Source: Apium graveolens
Lineage: Eukaryota > Streptophyta > Magnoliopsida > Apiales > Apiaceae
Direction: 5' to 3'
NCBI RefSeq assembly: GCF_009905375.1
Contig: NC_133652.1
Location: 117,576,676 to 117,640,675 of the forward strand
DNA length: 64,000 nucleotides
Shown here: in pieces, positions 11,025 through 22,300 of the stretch
Layout: each line of letters starts with the position of its first letter
Position numbering within the stretch: the stretch's first letter is position 1
Translations under genes and position numbers: made by a program
The notes under the pieces: model-generated
The model's database searches: none
What the model was told of the DNA's origin: nothing
What the model saw: only the letters and a program-made list of their open reading frames with translations

Positions 11025-11498
11025 ACACCTGTTCAGACTGAACAACCTTCTGTGGAACAGCCCATTCGTAGGTCAGGGAGAGTGTCTCGCCAACCTGAGA
11101 GGTATTATGGCCTTGTCATTGAGAATGACAATGAGTTGTCAATCATTGATAATGATGACCCTATGACCTATAATGAGGCTATGAGTAGTGTTGACTCAGA
11201 GAAATGGCAAAGTGCCATGAAATCCGAAATGGAATCTATGTATACCAACCAAGTATGGACTTTGGTTGAAGCACCTGAGGGTGTGAAGCCTATTGAGTGC
11301 AAATGGGTATACAAAAGAAATATTGGAGCAGATGGCCAGGTGGAGACCTATAAGGCCAGGCTCGTGGCAAAAGGATTCATACAAAGGCAAGGGATTGACT
11401 TTGATGAAACTTTTTCGCCTGTAGCCCTGTTAAAATCAATTCGGATTTTGTTTGCGATTGCTGCTTACTACGACTATGAGATCTGGCAAATGACGTGA
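11025..11498 (+). pseudogene. E integrase-RT linker and RT 5' part
   Basis: Same frame as the integrase. It contains RRSGRVSRQPERY and then the RT entry EMESMYTNQVWTLVEAPEGVKPIECKW in outline, followed by [10 protein letters not shown] and FDETFSPVA. The frame fails at about 11493, where one G is missing before the VKTAFLNG block, giving an early stop at 11496-11498. RT continues in the next frame at 11495. Confidence 0.85.
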
Positions 11499-12070
11499 AA
11501 ACGGCCTTCCTCAATGGGAAACTTGAAGAGGAAGTGTATATGACACAGCCAGAGGGTTTTCTTTCCAAAGAAAATGAACACCTAGTGTGTAAACTATTGC
11601 GAACTATATATGGTTTAAAGCACGCTTCTCGTAGTTGGAACATCCGTTTTGATGAGACAATCAAAGGGTTTGGTTTTATCAAAAACATAGATGAACCATG
11701 TGTCTACAAGAAGGTTAGTGGGAGGACGGTAACATTTGTTGTATTGTATGTGGATGACATACTTCTTATAGGAAATGATATACCGATGCTGCAATCAGTC
11801 GAAGTGTGGCTATCGAAGAACTTCACTATGAAGGACTTGGGAGAAGCATCCTACATTCTCGGTATGAAGATCTATAGAGATAGATCTAGAAGAATAATAG
11901 GTCTTACCCAGGGTACATACATCCAGAAAGAGCTTAGAAGGTTTAGCATGGAAAACTCCAAAAGAGGTCTCATACCGATGAGCCATGGAGTGTCCCTTTC
12001 CGAAAAGATGTCTCCTAAGACACCTGAGGAAAGAGAGCGTATGAGTAAATTCCTTATGCTTCAGCAATAG
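11495..12070 (+). CDS. E reverse transcriptase, catalytic part
   Basis: 191 open codons carry KTAFLNGKLEEEVYM, then YGLKHASRSWN and the catalytic YVDD box at 11747-11758, then FTMKDLGEASYILGM. These are the palm motifs of Copia RT, and the catalytic aspartates are intact. The initial Met is not a real start, because the text joins the upstream piece by a one-base deletion near 11493. It ends in a frameshift near 12050, where one base is missing in the segment before AIGSIMYAM. Confidence 0.88.
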   Translation: MKTAFLNGKLEEEVYMTQPEGFLSKENEHLVCKLLRTIYGLKHASRSWNIRFDETIKGFGFIKNIDEPCVYKKVSGRTVTFVVLYVDDILLIGNDIPMLQSVEVWLSKNFTMKDLGEASYILGMKIYRDRSRRIIGLTQGTYIQKELRRFSMENSKRGLIPMSHGVSLSEKMSPKTPEERERMSKFLMLQQ

Positions 12071-12078
12071 GATCTATC

Positions 12079-12675
12079 ATGTACGCGATGTTAAGTACTA
12101 GGCCTGATGTTGCTTATTCAATCAGTGTGACGAGCAGATATCAGTCCAATCCAGGTGAAGACCACTGGAAAGCAGTGAAGAACATCCTTAAGTACTTGCG
12201 AAGGACTAAGGATATTTTTCTTGTTTTTGGTGGTGGATTTGAGTTGAAAATAGAGGGTTATACTGACTCTAGTTTTCAATCAGAAAGTGATGATAGAAAA
12301 TCCATGTCAGGGTACGTGTTTACTCTGAATGTTGGTGCGATTAGTTGGAAGAGTTCCAAACAGTCTACAACGGCTTACTCCACAACGGAAGCAAAATATA
12401 TTGCTGCAAGTGAGGCTGCAAAAGAAGCTGTTTGGATGAGGAAATTTGTTTCTAAGTTGGGAGTTGTTCCTAGCATTGAGTAGCCTATTGTGTTGTATTG
12501 TGATAACAACACAGCAATAGCACAAGCCAAGGAACCTAGGTCTCATAAAAATTCCAAACATATTTTGTGACGCTTTCATTTGATTAGGAAAATCATTGAA
12601 AGAGGAGATGTCAAGATTGAGAGAGTTGACACACATAACAACGTAGCAGACCCACTCACAAAGTCATTATCTTAG
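12079..12675 (+). pseudogene. E RNase H domain
   Basis: The Copia RT-RNase H text is clear: STRPDVAYSISV, then YTDSSFQSE (first catalytic Asp), TTEAKYIAASEAAKEAVW (Glu) and YCDNNTAIAQ (second Asp), closing with NNVADPLTKSLS and a stop at 12673-12675. The frame is cut by TAG at 12481-12483 (a likely former CAG) and by TGA at about 12568. RNase H removes the RNA template during cDNA synthesis. The polypurine tract and 3' LTR follow within 75 bp, so E has no third ORF, unlike families A, B and C. Confidence 0.85.
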
Positions 12676-12738
12676 ATTCACTTTGATCGTCATAAAGAGA
12701 AGATGGGTATTAGATACAAGGGTGATTGGCTTTAGTTC

Positions 12739-12749
12739 AAGTGGGAGAT
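12739..12749 (+). other. E polypurine tract
   Basis: AAGTGGGAGAT lies immediately before the TG of the 3' LTR. It is the usual plus-strand primer position. Confidence 0.75.
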
Positions 12750-14325
12750 TGAAAGTGTTTTTCCTAAATCCAACCATGTATGATGAGTTAGGAAGAACTT
12801 TCTTGTATTCTTATTTGATTTCATTTGAATTAATAAAAGACTTGTTATGTTTTTATTATGGGCTTTATCTATTTAAAGTGTTTTAAATAAGATGCTCCAT
12901 AGTTTAGAGTAAAGCTTCTAGAATTATAATGAGATTATAATAGTGAGATCTAGAAGATGACAACTCTAGACTTAAATAGTTCCTGATCATAGGATAACTA
13001 ATCGGATGTTAGTGGATCCACAAAGATTGGTACATACTATGCTTGCTCCCTTAAGGAGGATGTCTGTTCTCATATATATTTGTGTGGTGACACTATAGCT
13101 AGTATGTAGGTGCTTATTAGGGAATAATTTTACTGAACATAAATCGCTAAGTTGAACAACTAATGGAGATTACTCACGTGTCAATAGTTATTCATTGAGT
13201 GATAGTTGTACAAGTGTCCTTAGACTTGAGATCGTTAAAGTTATCTTATATATAATGAACTGTGCTTTGGTTTAGTCCTTAGTCTCAAGGACATCCATTA
13301 GGTTCTGAGCATAGGGATTTGTGTATAGAGATAGTTAATGTCAATAGAGGATCTACCCCTTCTAGTATAGGAAGAGAATATCCTATGTTATTCTTAGTAT
13401 GCGAGTTCTGGAATCTCTGGCCAGAGTGTATGAAATTAGAAATGAGTTTCTAATTTGCATTAATATGAACTTTGCATTATGAATAAGAAATCATATGATT
13501 AAATTTGATAGGCCTGACACGAGATCCATGCCTTGTATTTAATTGGGATATTGCAAGGGTAGAAGGAATTCATTGTACGGTAACTAGTCACTGACAGGTT
13601 CTTGGTATTCTAAGCAGTGAATTCATATTATCTGGATAGTCGCGATATGTTGAGAAGCATCACTCATGATGTAGAATAAATATAATTAATCATTTAATTA
13701 TATTTAGTTAATTTTATTATTCATGTAAATAATTAATAAAAGTTTATTATTATTTATTTCTACTACCGGCATAATATTGAACCTACAGGGTCACACCATA
13801 AAAGAATATTTTCTTTGATGAAATAATGAGAGAGAGAATTATTTTCTAAATAGTTTAGAAAAAATATAATGATTAAAATAGTTTTAATTATTATTAGAGC
13901 ATTTTATAAAGATAAAATGTGGGGGTTAATATATATATAAAGATATATTTATAACCCTAGGAGAGCCCTATAAATAGAATGAGATGGCTCATTCTATTAA
14001 CACAATTTTGGTTTTGTGAAAACCCTAACCTCCATCTTCTTCCTCTCTCTCTCTCTCTCTCTCTCTCTCCCAAAAACTCCATTTTTATAAAAGCTCGGTT
14101 TTATGAAAAGGTTCATCGAAGAGGATCGTTCTTGGTAGATACCGATAGAGTGCTTCACATATTGAGGAGCAACTGCTAGCACTCCATTTTTATGAAGCTT
14201 CGATTCACAAGGTATGGTTACGATTCCTCAGTTTTTCCGTTTTATACATTTTTCTATATATGCGGTATATGGTTTTTACGAAATAAATATTATATCTCGC
14301 TTTCGCTCATCCGTAAATTCCTTCA
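12750..14325 (+). repeat. E 3' LTR
   Basis: Starts TGAAAGTG and ends CCTTCA, colinear with 5525-7097. Its TATA box is at 13969-13976, followed by a longer CT microsatellite (about 14042-14070) than in the 5' copy. The A1 reverse transcriptase resumes at 14326. Confidence 0.93.
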
Positions 14326-14636
14326 ATATGTCTACATCTACAAAGTTGGATGAAGTTAAGAAAGGTAAAAGTGTAGACATTTCAGGTTATAGAGGAATGA
14401 TTAGATCTTTATTGTATTTGATTGCTAGTAGACCAGACATTATGTTTGCAACATGTCTGTGTACAAGATTTCAAGCAAATCTAAAGGAATCATATTTGAT
14501 GGTTGTCAAGTGAATTTTCAGATACTTGAAGTGAACACCAAACTTGGGATTTTGGTATCCTAAGGGAATTGGATTTGAAGTTGTTGGATACACATATGCA
14601 GATTTTGCTGGATACAGGGTTGACAAAAAGAGCACT
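14326..14636 (+). pseudogene. A1 reverse transcriptase, 3' part
   Basis: STSTKLDEVKKGKSVDISGYRGMIRSLLYL in outline, SRPDIMFATCLCTRFQANLKES and VGYTYADFAGYRVDKKST continue the RT/RNase H connection broken at 5524. Stops occur at 14511 and 14534. The text is cut after KST by insertion F and continues at 18012 with the matching residues. Confidence 0.85.
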
Positions 14637-17600
14637 TGTGACGCCCTCCAAACCCTGGTCAGAAGTTTGGGGCCCACAACACATACCCACACCATACTTA
14701 AACCTGTTTATGAATATTATTATATGCAATGACCCTACTTACCACAATCAAGGATCGCAACAGTTTAAAGTATGTCCACAAGCCATAACCTTATTTATTA
14801 CAAACGTACCAAATCCCAAATATATTTATCTTACATTTGAAGTCAAACTTTATTACAAACTTTTAGCTCACACTAAACCACACAACTTCCGCTAGCTCAT
14901 TCCACTTTAACCTGTAAACCTAGCTGGCACACTCGACTGGGGATTCTCGCCATCACCAAATTTCTTTTTAACTGGAAAAGAACATAAACATATTCGCAAG
15001 AGTGAGCTAACGAGCTCAGCAAGTCACCATGATACACTAAGATTTAATAATGATCAACTGAAATGATATAGGCAATCAAGTTTCCTGATAAACAATGATT
15101 AGAATTGGATATTCACTTTTATCTTAAAAACCAAGGTTAGGCTGCTGATCAGTCACGCACTAACCCCGAGCAAGGCTCCCATCTTTGCTCTATATACTGG
15201 ATCCAAGGCACCCATTGGCCTAATACGACCACGAATCTGGTCTGACCACGAATCTGGTCCATATTTAAAAACAATCCAATTTTATAGTAATAACATGATA
15301 AGAAATATACTTCAATAAACTGAATCATAAATAACATTTATCTTAAAGCATAAGGTGCTTCACAACACCAGAAAGGTATAACAAGGTCAACAAGAAGCTT
15401 GGCTTTCAATTCAAGAAAAGAATCAAAGTGTAGAAGATCAAGGGTGCAAAGGTTACAAGAAATGGTCTTCTGTTATACAAGGCATAAAGGTTCATCTGAT
15501 AAACAATCTCATATCAAAGATCAGTATGTGGTAGATATGTATTTGTGGAGTAGTATCAGATAGGCGTGGTTCGTATTCACGAATTCAGCAATCAAGGGTT
15601 TACAAGAAATCAGGCTCACGGCTCAAGATCAATAAAAATCAGGGTTTAGGATTAAGTACTTCAAAGTACTTGCAATATAGAATAGGAATTACTGGGAATA
15701 ATTGCAACATAATAAAAAGAGTTCAAAAGTGTTCACAAGTATATTACAAGAAAGTTCAGGGACACTTGCCTTATCAATTCGCTTTAACTTCACTAACACT
15801 TGTCAATTGGTTCCCACTCACTAACCACTTGCTTTCCCTTTCTACATCTTGCTTCCTCTGTTAGACATCACATATACTTATCAACACTATTTCTCAACTC
15901 ATTCTATTCGATACAAGCTTCTATCTACCCTTCGTTTCACCCAAATCTGACGTACAGATTAAAAGTTATAGCAGAAACAGTCAAACAATGCACGACCAAT
16001 CATTTTATACAACAATCAGGTCACATATAACACATAGCACGTAAGATATTCAATCCAAATAATTTTTTAAAGAAGATCCGGGGTCAAACTAATTTTCCAG
16101 GTATCTAATATGAATTTTTGAACATTTTTCGGAATTAAAATTGGACTCCGAATCATTTTATAAGTAAATAATAGGGTTCGAACACCCAAATTTGACTTTA
16201 AAATAATTTTATAATAATTATCAAGCCTTGAAAATAATTTAAAATAATATTTGAAAGCTCGAAATTATTTTTCAGAATTTTTAAATAAATTTTAAATAAT
16301 TAAATCCAATTACTAAATTAATTAAAATTAATTAATAATTAACTAAATTAATCAATCAATTATTATTAAATTAATCAATTAATTAAAATAATTAAAAACT
16401 AATTAATATTAATTAATAAAATAAATCAGATTTATTTTTGAATAGATAAATAATTAAAAATAATTTTTCTGCATTTAAAATAAATAAATAAACTATTTTC
16501 TGATTTTTAAAATAATAAAAATATCATTTTTAAAATCAAAATAAACAGAAATCCATAATTTGTGAAGATTTAAATTTCCAGGGACTGAAATATAAATCTG
16601 GCCAAACTACAGGGACGTTTCTGTAATTTAACCATCCCTGTCACCGGTTGCCGGCGATCGCCATTAACGGCGATCCCGAGCTTTTCCGATCTGCTAAACT
16701 ACGGTTCTTTAAATCAACTAAAAATTACGAATCGATTCCTGAGAATCTCATGAATGCATTAGTGGTCATAATTTCCACCCAGAATTAATAAAATTAAAAC
16801 CCCTAATTTCGAATTAAAAATATTCAAGAATACAAACCCTAGTTCTTCATTCAGAGAATCAAACATCAATTTAAGCATGTTATTGAACTCAGTTTTTGAC
16901 ATATAATATACTAAAATGACCAGGAAGAAAAGATCTGCAGGATTATGCCATCAAATCACATCAAAAATATCAAAAACAAAAATTCCTAATTTAATCCATA
17001 AGTAATTCGAATTTAAATAATTAAATCAGAAAAATACCTTGATTTTTGGGCAAAAACAAATGGTTGATTCAGAAAGAGGATTTCGAGAGCTTCATTTTGA
17101 TATATTGCACGCCCGAATCGGAGTTCGATAACACCTTCGAATCGCGGTTTAATTATGAAGAACACGAAGAATACTTACTACTTTCTCTGGATAATTATAA
17201 AAATTTTACTGGTGAAATAATTATATGCGCGAAATAAAACTACAGAAAGGGCTATTTATAAAGGAAATTTTGAGAATATTTCTTGAATATACTTTGGAAT
17301 ATTCCTTGAATATACTTTTGGATAGAATATTCCCTGAATATGCTTTGGAATATTCCTTGAATATACTTTTGTATAGAATATTCCCTGAATATGCTTTGGA
17401 ATATTCCTTGAATATACTTTTGGATAAACACTATCCTATTTTGGATAAGCACTATCCTGTTTTGGATAAGCACTATCATGTTTTGGATAAACGTCATCCT
17501 ATTTCAGATAATTATCAAAAACCGGGCTTTTATAAAACGATTGTACGGAGATAATGTTATCGAAAAGGGTTAGCGTATCGAAAATATCGCGTCGGGCCGT

Positions 17601-18011
17601 GCACGGGTCAAACCGCAATCCGGATCGAAAAAGTCAAAACATGGAAATTGTCCGAAATACCAGATTAGGTTAGGAAGGAGTTTTCGGAAGAGTTTCGGGT
17701 TGTAAAAACGTAAAAACGGTTGAGGTTGGACGATTCCCGGCTTTATAAAATAATTTTGTAAATATTCTGAAAATAGTTAATAAATTCATAAATCAATATA
17801 AAATCATATAATACTCCAAAATTACCAGAAAATACCTTAATTGTCTATATTTTATTCTGGACATGATAAAATTAACATACATAGACTTTACCACATATGA
17901 ACATTCAAAGAATATCACCAAGCATCAAATAATTCACCAAAAATCACATAATATTCATATAATAATTATTTATTGATAAAAATAATTATACGTCATGTCC
18001 CGGATATTACA
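14637..18011. mobile_element. Element F: 3.4-kb solo LTR-like insertion in A1
   Basis: The insertion begins TGTGACGCCC and ends GGATATTACA, so it has TG...CA ends. It is flanked by a perfect 5-bp duplication GCACT (14632-14636 and 18012-18016), and A1 coding text joins exactly across it. I found no gag or pol motifs, no primer binding site and no internal repeat of its own start, which fits a solo LTR from an element with very long LTRs, possibly Ty3/Gypsy. A non-autonomous short element is the alternative. The interior is AT-rich, with TA-rich stretches at 16280-16560 and tandem repeats at 17290-17505. Confidence 0.75.
17292..17505 (+). repeat. 51-bp and 21-bp tandem repeats inside F
   Basis: CTTTGGAATATTCC starts at 17292, 17343 and 17394, giving a 51-bp period. 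From about 17419 a 21-bp unit TTGGATAAGCACTATCCTGT recurs four times with changes. An ORF over this region (17225-17554) only reflects the repeats and is not a gene. Confidence 0.85.
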
Positions 18012-18016
18012 GCACT

Positions 18017-18429
18017 AGTGGAAGGTGTCAATTACTTGGACAAAGAATTGTATCCTGATACAGAAAAAAAAACAATCTGTGTCAGCTTCCACAACTGAGG
18101 CTGAATATATAGCTACTGGAAGTTGTTGTGCTCAAGTGCTTTTAATTAGAAATCAGCTAATGGACTATGTCCAATTGTTACACAAAATTCCAATTATGTG
18201 TGACAATAATAGTACTATATCTATTGTTGCTAATCTAATTGATCATTCCAGAACAAAGCACAATGATGTAAGGTACCATTTTATCAGAGAACATGCTGCA
18301 AATGGTACTATTGAGCTTATTTTTGTTCCAACAGAAAAACAACTAGATGACATTTCCACTAAACGTTTGGATGGAGCAACTTTCACTGGATTTGTTGGCG
18401 AAATTGGAATGTTAAATTCTTCATCCTAA
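18017..18429 (+). pseudogene. A1 RNase H domain
   Basis: Text resumes at SGRCQLLGQRIVS, then SASTTEAEYIATGSCCAQ with the catalytic Glu, CDNNSTISIVANLIDHSRTKH in outline with the catalytic Asp, then HFIREHAANGTIELIFVPTEKQL and a stop at 18427-18429. One frameshift and stop near 18050 breaks the join to RT. The distal half, about 120 codons, is open. It removes template RNA in reverse transcription. It ends pol, and the ORF3 spacer follows. Confidence 0.85.
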
Positions 18430-19300
18430 AGGCAAGAATTCTGCTAATATGTTGCAGCAGATTAATTCCTAGTAAATCAAAATTAATTTGATTTGATTGG
18501 AAATTAACTGGAATAAGAGTTATAAATATTTCAGAACTCTCAATATATTTATTTTTCAAAATTCAAAATTTAGCTTGGAATTTTTCAAAATTCTAATACA
18601 ACTGTCTAAATGTTAATTTACATTTTCAATATGTGAACTTAACATAAGATAGAACCAAAAAGAACAAAAGTATATAGAGAACTGAGTTCTCGATAAGCCT
18701 AACTGACTTCTCGATAAGTCATTTTGAGACTTCTCGATAAGTCTTTTTCTAGACTTCTCAAAAGACTTCTCGACAAGCCTCATTATGACTTCTCGATAAG
18801 TCTTATAGATATCTCGACATATGTTAATCCTTAGAGTTCTCTACAAGTATCAATTTTTAGACTTTTCGATAACTTAGAACTGAAATAATTTAATTTAATA
18901 AATTATTTTAGTAAAATACTTTTGATATAAAATCATTCTAATTATATTTTTATTTATTCAAATAAAAATTGGAAAAATTCAGTTCATTCAGGACAAACTG
19001 GGTATTTATTTGATATCTCGATAAGTCACTATCTAGTTCTCGATAAGAGTCAAGAAAGTGACATATCGATATGTATCTATTTTCTCATGTGACTTCTCGA
19101 TAAGAAAATCCCAAACATTTATTTCTACTTCTCGATAAGTCATTTACCTTGTTCTATAAATACCCAGACATCTCGACATAACCCCTCTTTACGCTTTCGA
19201 GATCTCAAGTGACCTAGATTTTACAAATCCTAATTGTTCTCTCTCATTTCAAACTCCTTCTCCTTAAAATGTCTTACCCACTCAAATTCAAACACTTACA
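18430..19300 (+). promoter_or_regulatory. A1 pol-ORF3 spacer: ACTTCTCGATAAGTC array and TATA box
   Basis: 871 bp without an ORF. From about 18685 to 19190 the word ACTTCTCGATAAGTC and near variants recur roughly a dozen times, mostly in dispersed order. A TATA box TATAAATA is at 19155-19162. A pyrimidine-rich stretch follows and then TTACAATGGC, with the ORF3 start at 19301. Element A2 has the same layout at 50505-51378, including a conserved block CTTTCGAGATCTCAAGTGAC between TATA and ATG. I infer an internal promoter for ORF3. Confidence 0.6.
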
Positions 19301-22300
19301 ATGGCATCAAACAGTATTAGAGCTTTCATCCCTAAGGAGGGCACCAACTACCTAGCTTTTACAGATGTTAATCAAGCTCCTGACAGCTTCAAGAGCTTTC
19401 TCAAGCTTTTATCTAAGACATAATTTACAGGTGCCTTAATTGCTAATTCCATTCTGTATATGGATGTTCTGAATGAATTCTAGAATTCAACTGTGGTTAG
19501 GACAGTGGTGCATGAGTCTCAAGCTGTTCCTTTAGTGGTGAACTTCTCAATTCTAGTCCAACAAGTGGAATTTAATGAGGATGATGTCAACAAGGCTTTA
19601 AGCATTCCTACTGAAAACATGGGGGAGGTCCCAACTCAACAAGAGCTAGCTGAGTTCATGGACTTTTTCAACTACAGTGAGAAGATCAACCTGGCTAGCT
19701 TGAAAAAGAAACATCTGAGGAGGAAATGGTCATTCCTATTTGACTAAATTGTGAGGGCCTTCACTTGCAGGAAGACTGGATATGACAACATATCTAGTAT
19801 GGTCCCGAAGCCGGTGTTCTCCATGGCTCATAACAGGCACATTAATGTGGGGCTATTGATCCTGGAAGAACTCAACACAAGGCCCACAATGCCTTTGGCC
19901 ACAAGAGTTAAGGAAATTTTCTTTTCTAGGTTTATTATGTCTACTTTAAATAATAAAGTTGCAGACATACATTTATTTTATGATATTGATAGAAGTAAAA
20001 TAGGCAATTATAAGCAAGTGTCCAAAATCTTATTTGGCTCACTAATTACAAAGAACATGGTACAAGTAGGTCTTAGAATCACTCCATTCATGTTGGAGAA
20101 ATTCAGGACCTATCCATACTCTATGCCTGATATAAGGTCAAGTGCTATACCTAGTTCAGTAATGGCTCATGTACCTCTGGAAGTACAAACACATGAACAC
20201 CAACAGTGGCCTTTGAAAACTGAGACCCCTTCTTTATTACCCATAGAAGCTAGGAAACCAACCACTTCATCCTCTCGAAAGGGTGAGGTGAGTAAAAAGA
20301 AGAGAAAGAATGCACCCTTAACAGTAATTACTGAGAGTAGGGACGAATAAACAGAACCTGAGTCTCACCTGGTCAGAAAACCAAAGAAGCCCAAGAAAGA
20401 TGAGTTGACCACTCATTTGGCCACCTGTGCATCTTCCCAAAAGGATGCAGTTGTAATAGAGGGAATTAAACAGACTCTAGATGCATCCTCTCAACAGGGT
20501 GTCTCTATTGAACAAATCACTCTCCCTAGTGCATCTTGTAAAGAGTCTACACCACAACTTGAGCACACTCAAGTTTATGAAAGAAGAAATAAGGATGGCA
20601 CACATATTGAGATCACATCTTTTGAAGCCCCCTCATCTATTCAGGGGGATGCCACCACTCAATTCTCAAATCAGATATCTCATCTCTCAAATTTCTTCTA
20701 CCTATAATGAAACACTTGAATCAAATTCTCAAGTGTTGTCAAAACCAAGTGACACAGTTCAAGAGACTGTGCTCACCATCCAGGAACCACATTTAGTTGG
20801 TGAGAGGCTATAAGCCGGGGTAGAGGTTTATGACACCAACAAAAATACAGGGATTTCATCAGTTTTTACTGAGACCATGTGGTAGTACCAAATGCACCTT
20901 CATGTGCAAATCAATATTCATAGATTGAAAGGTTTGAGGGTAGTACTCCTGAGGGGGGGGGGGCTACCTAAATCCTCTCCAATGCAATTGGAGGTTCCTC
21001 ATGTAGGGACAATTCCCCTCAAAACTCTGGCTGAAATTGCTTTGTCAATTGAAGCTAGGAGTCCAATTGCCAATGACCCTGCTATTGGCAAGGCAAGTAT
21101 AGTACATTCAAGTGCCAGTTCTTTGCAAGAAAAACAAGGGGTTGAGACCATGGTAAATGACAATAACTTGGTCAAATCCCCTCCAATTCAAATGGAGGTT
21201 CCCACTCTTGGTGAACAACACACTGTCACAACCATAGTTTTTCAGTCCACATGAAGTATATGATGCTGTTACAGAGGTCTATAAGGCACAGATCAAAGCT
21301 TTCCACCTCATTGGTAAAACATTGGAAAAGACACTAGATAGTCATCAAGACAGGATCTGGAGGTTGATAAAAGATAAACTTGATCAACTTGTGTCAACTC
21401 AGGTAGAAATCAAAAATAAATTCAACAAATTTGTTGAGCAAATGGCCAGGTTTGATGTGACTAGTATGGAGCATAGCATCAAGAACTTAAAGTAATCATT
21501 TCTGGCTCTTCATAAAGTTGTCCAAAATTAAATCACTAACAACAATGACATAAGAGTCAATTTGGACCAACTCCACCAAGCCATAGATGAACCCTCAGCC
21601 CCATTGATGGAGGGAGTCAAAGAATCTTTTCAAGCCACTTTTGGCGCTCCTCTTTCCTCAAGCTCAAGACAACCAATCTCCACCTCAACCAATCTACAGA
21701 TCTAGTCTCTACATCAACAAGTCTCCCACTCTCCAAGATTCTAATGATTCAGCACATGTCACTGCTCTCACGACCTTGGTGTAGAGTCAGCAAAATGTTA
21801 TAAGGTCCCTAGTAGACTCCCACAAACATCTCCAAATACAGAATTCGGTCTCTTTGGGAGTTATTATGGGTACCTTGCAAATTCCTTTACCTACATTACC
21901 TGAAGCTGTTAGGCCAGAAATTCCAAGTCCTCTAATCCTTCCTACTACAAAGACTAAGGGGGAGATAGAAGCTAGAATTCAAGAAGCTAGAATTCAAAAA
22001 TATAAAGAAGTTGGACTGCAATCAAAAAAAGCTGGAAAATCTACATTACACTCTGGCCAAAGCTCTACTCAAGTTAAAATTTCACAAGATGTGAGAGAGA
22101 CTCCAGAAAGATATAGAAGGACATTGTCAAGACAATGAGTTCAATGAGCTATTAGTTGTACTAAGAGTCCTTTTTTACAATAACTACATCACCTACAAGA
22201 GAGCTTTGGTCAACAACATCAACTTTCTGAGAGTGGTGATTGTAAAGAGTGGAAACTTCTTGGAGAAAAGGATAGTGGCTAATGTCAATGATTGTGGTTT

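Larger units (their letters stand above)
5525..14325 (+). mobile_element. Element E: Ty1/Copia retrotransposon with two long LTRs, nested in A1
   Basis: Two direct repeats of about 1.57 kb (5525-7097 and 12750-14325) both begin TG and end CA. They flank a Met-tRNA primer binding site, gag, pol in Copia order (protease, integrase, RT, RNase H) and a polypurine tract. Flanking bases CTATG (5520-5524) and ATATG (14326-14330) are a target-site duplication with one mismatch. The A1 reverse transcriptase reads through once E is ignored. The long LTR and the gag style suggest the Angela/Tork side of Copia rather than SIRE, but I am not sure. The coding frame has at least three point stops and several single-base frameshifts, so E is not autonomous. 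Confidence 0.93.

Noticed and set aside
17225..17554. 109-codon ORF
   Set aside because: It is produced entirely by the 51-bp and 21-bp tandem repeats; the opposite strand is also open for the same reason.
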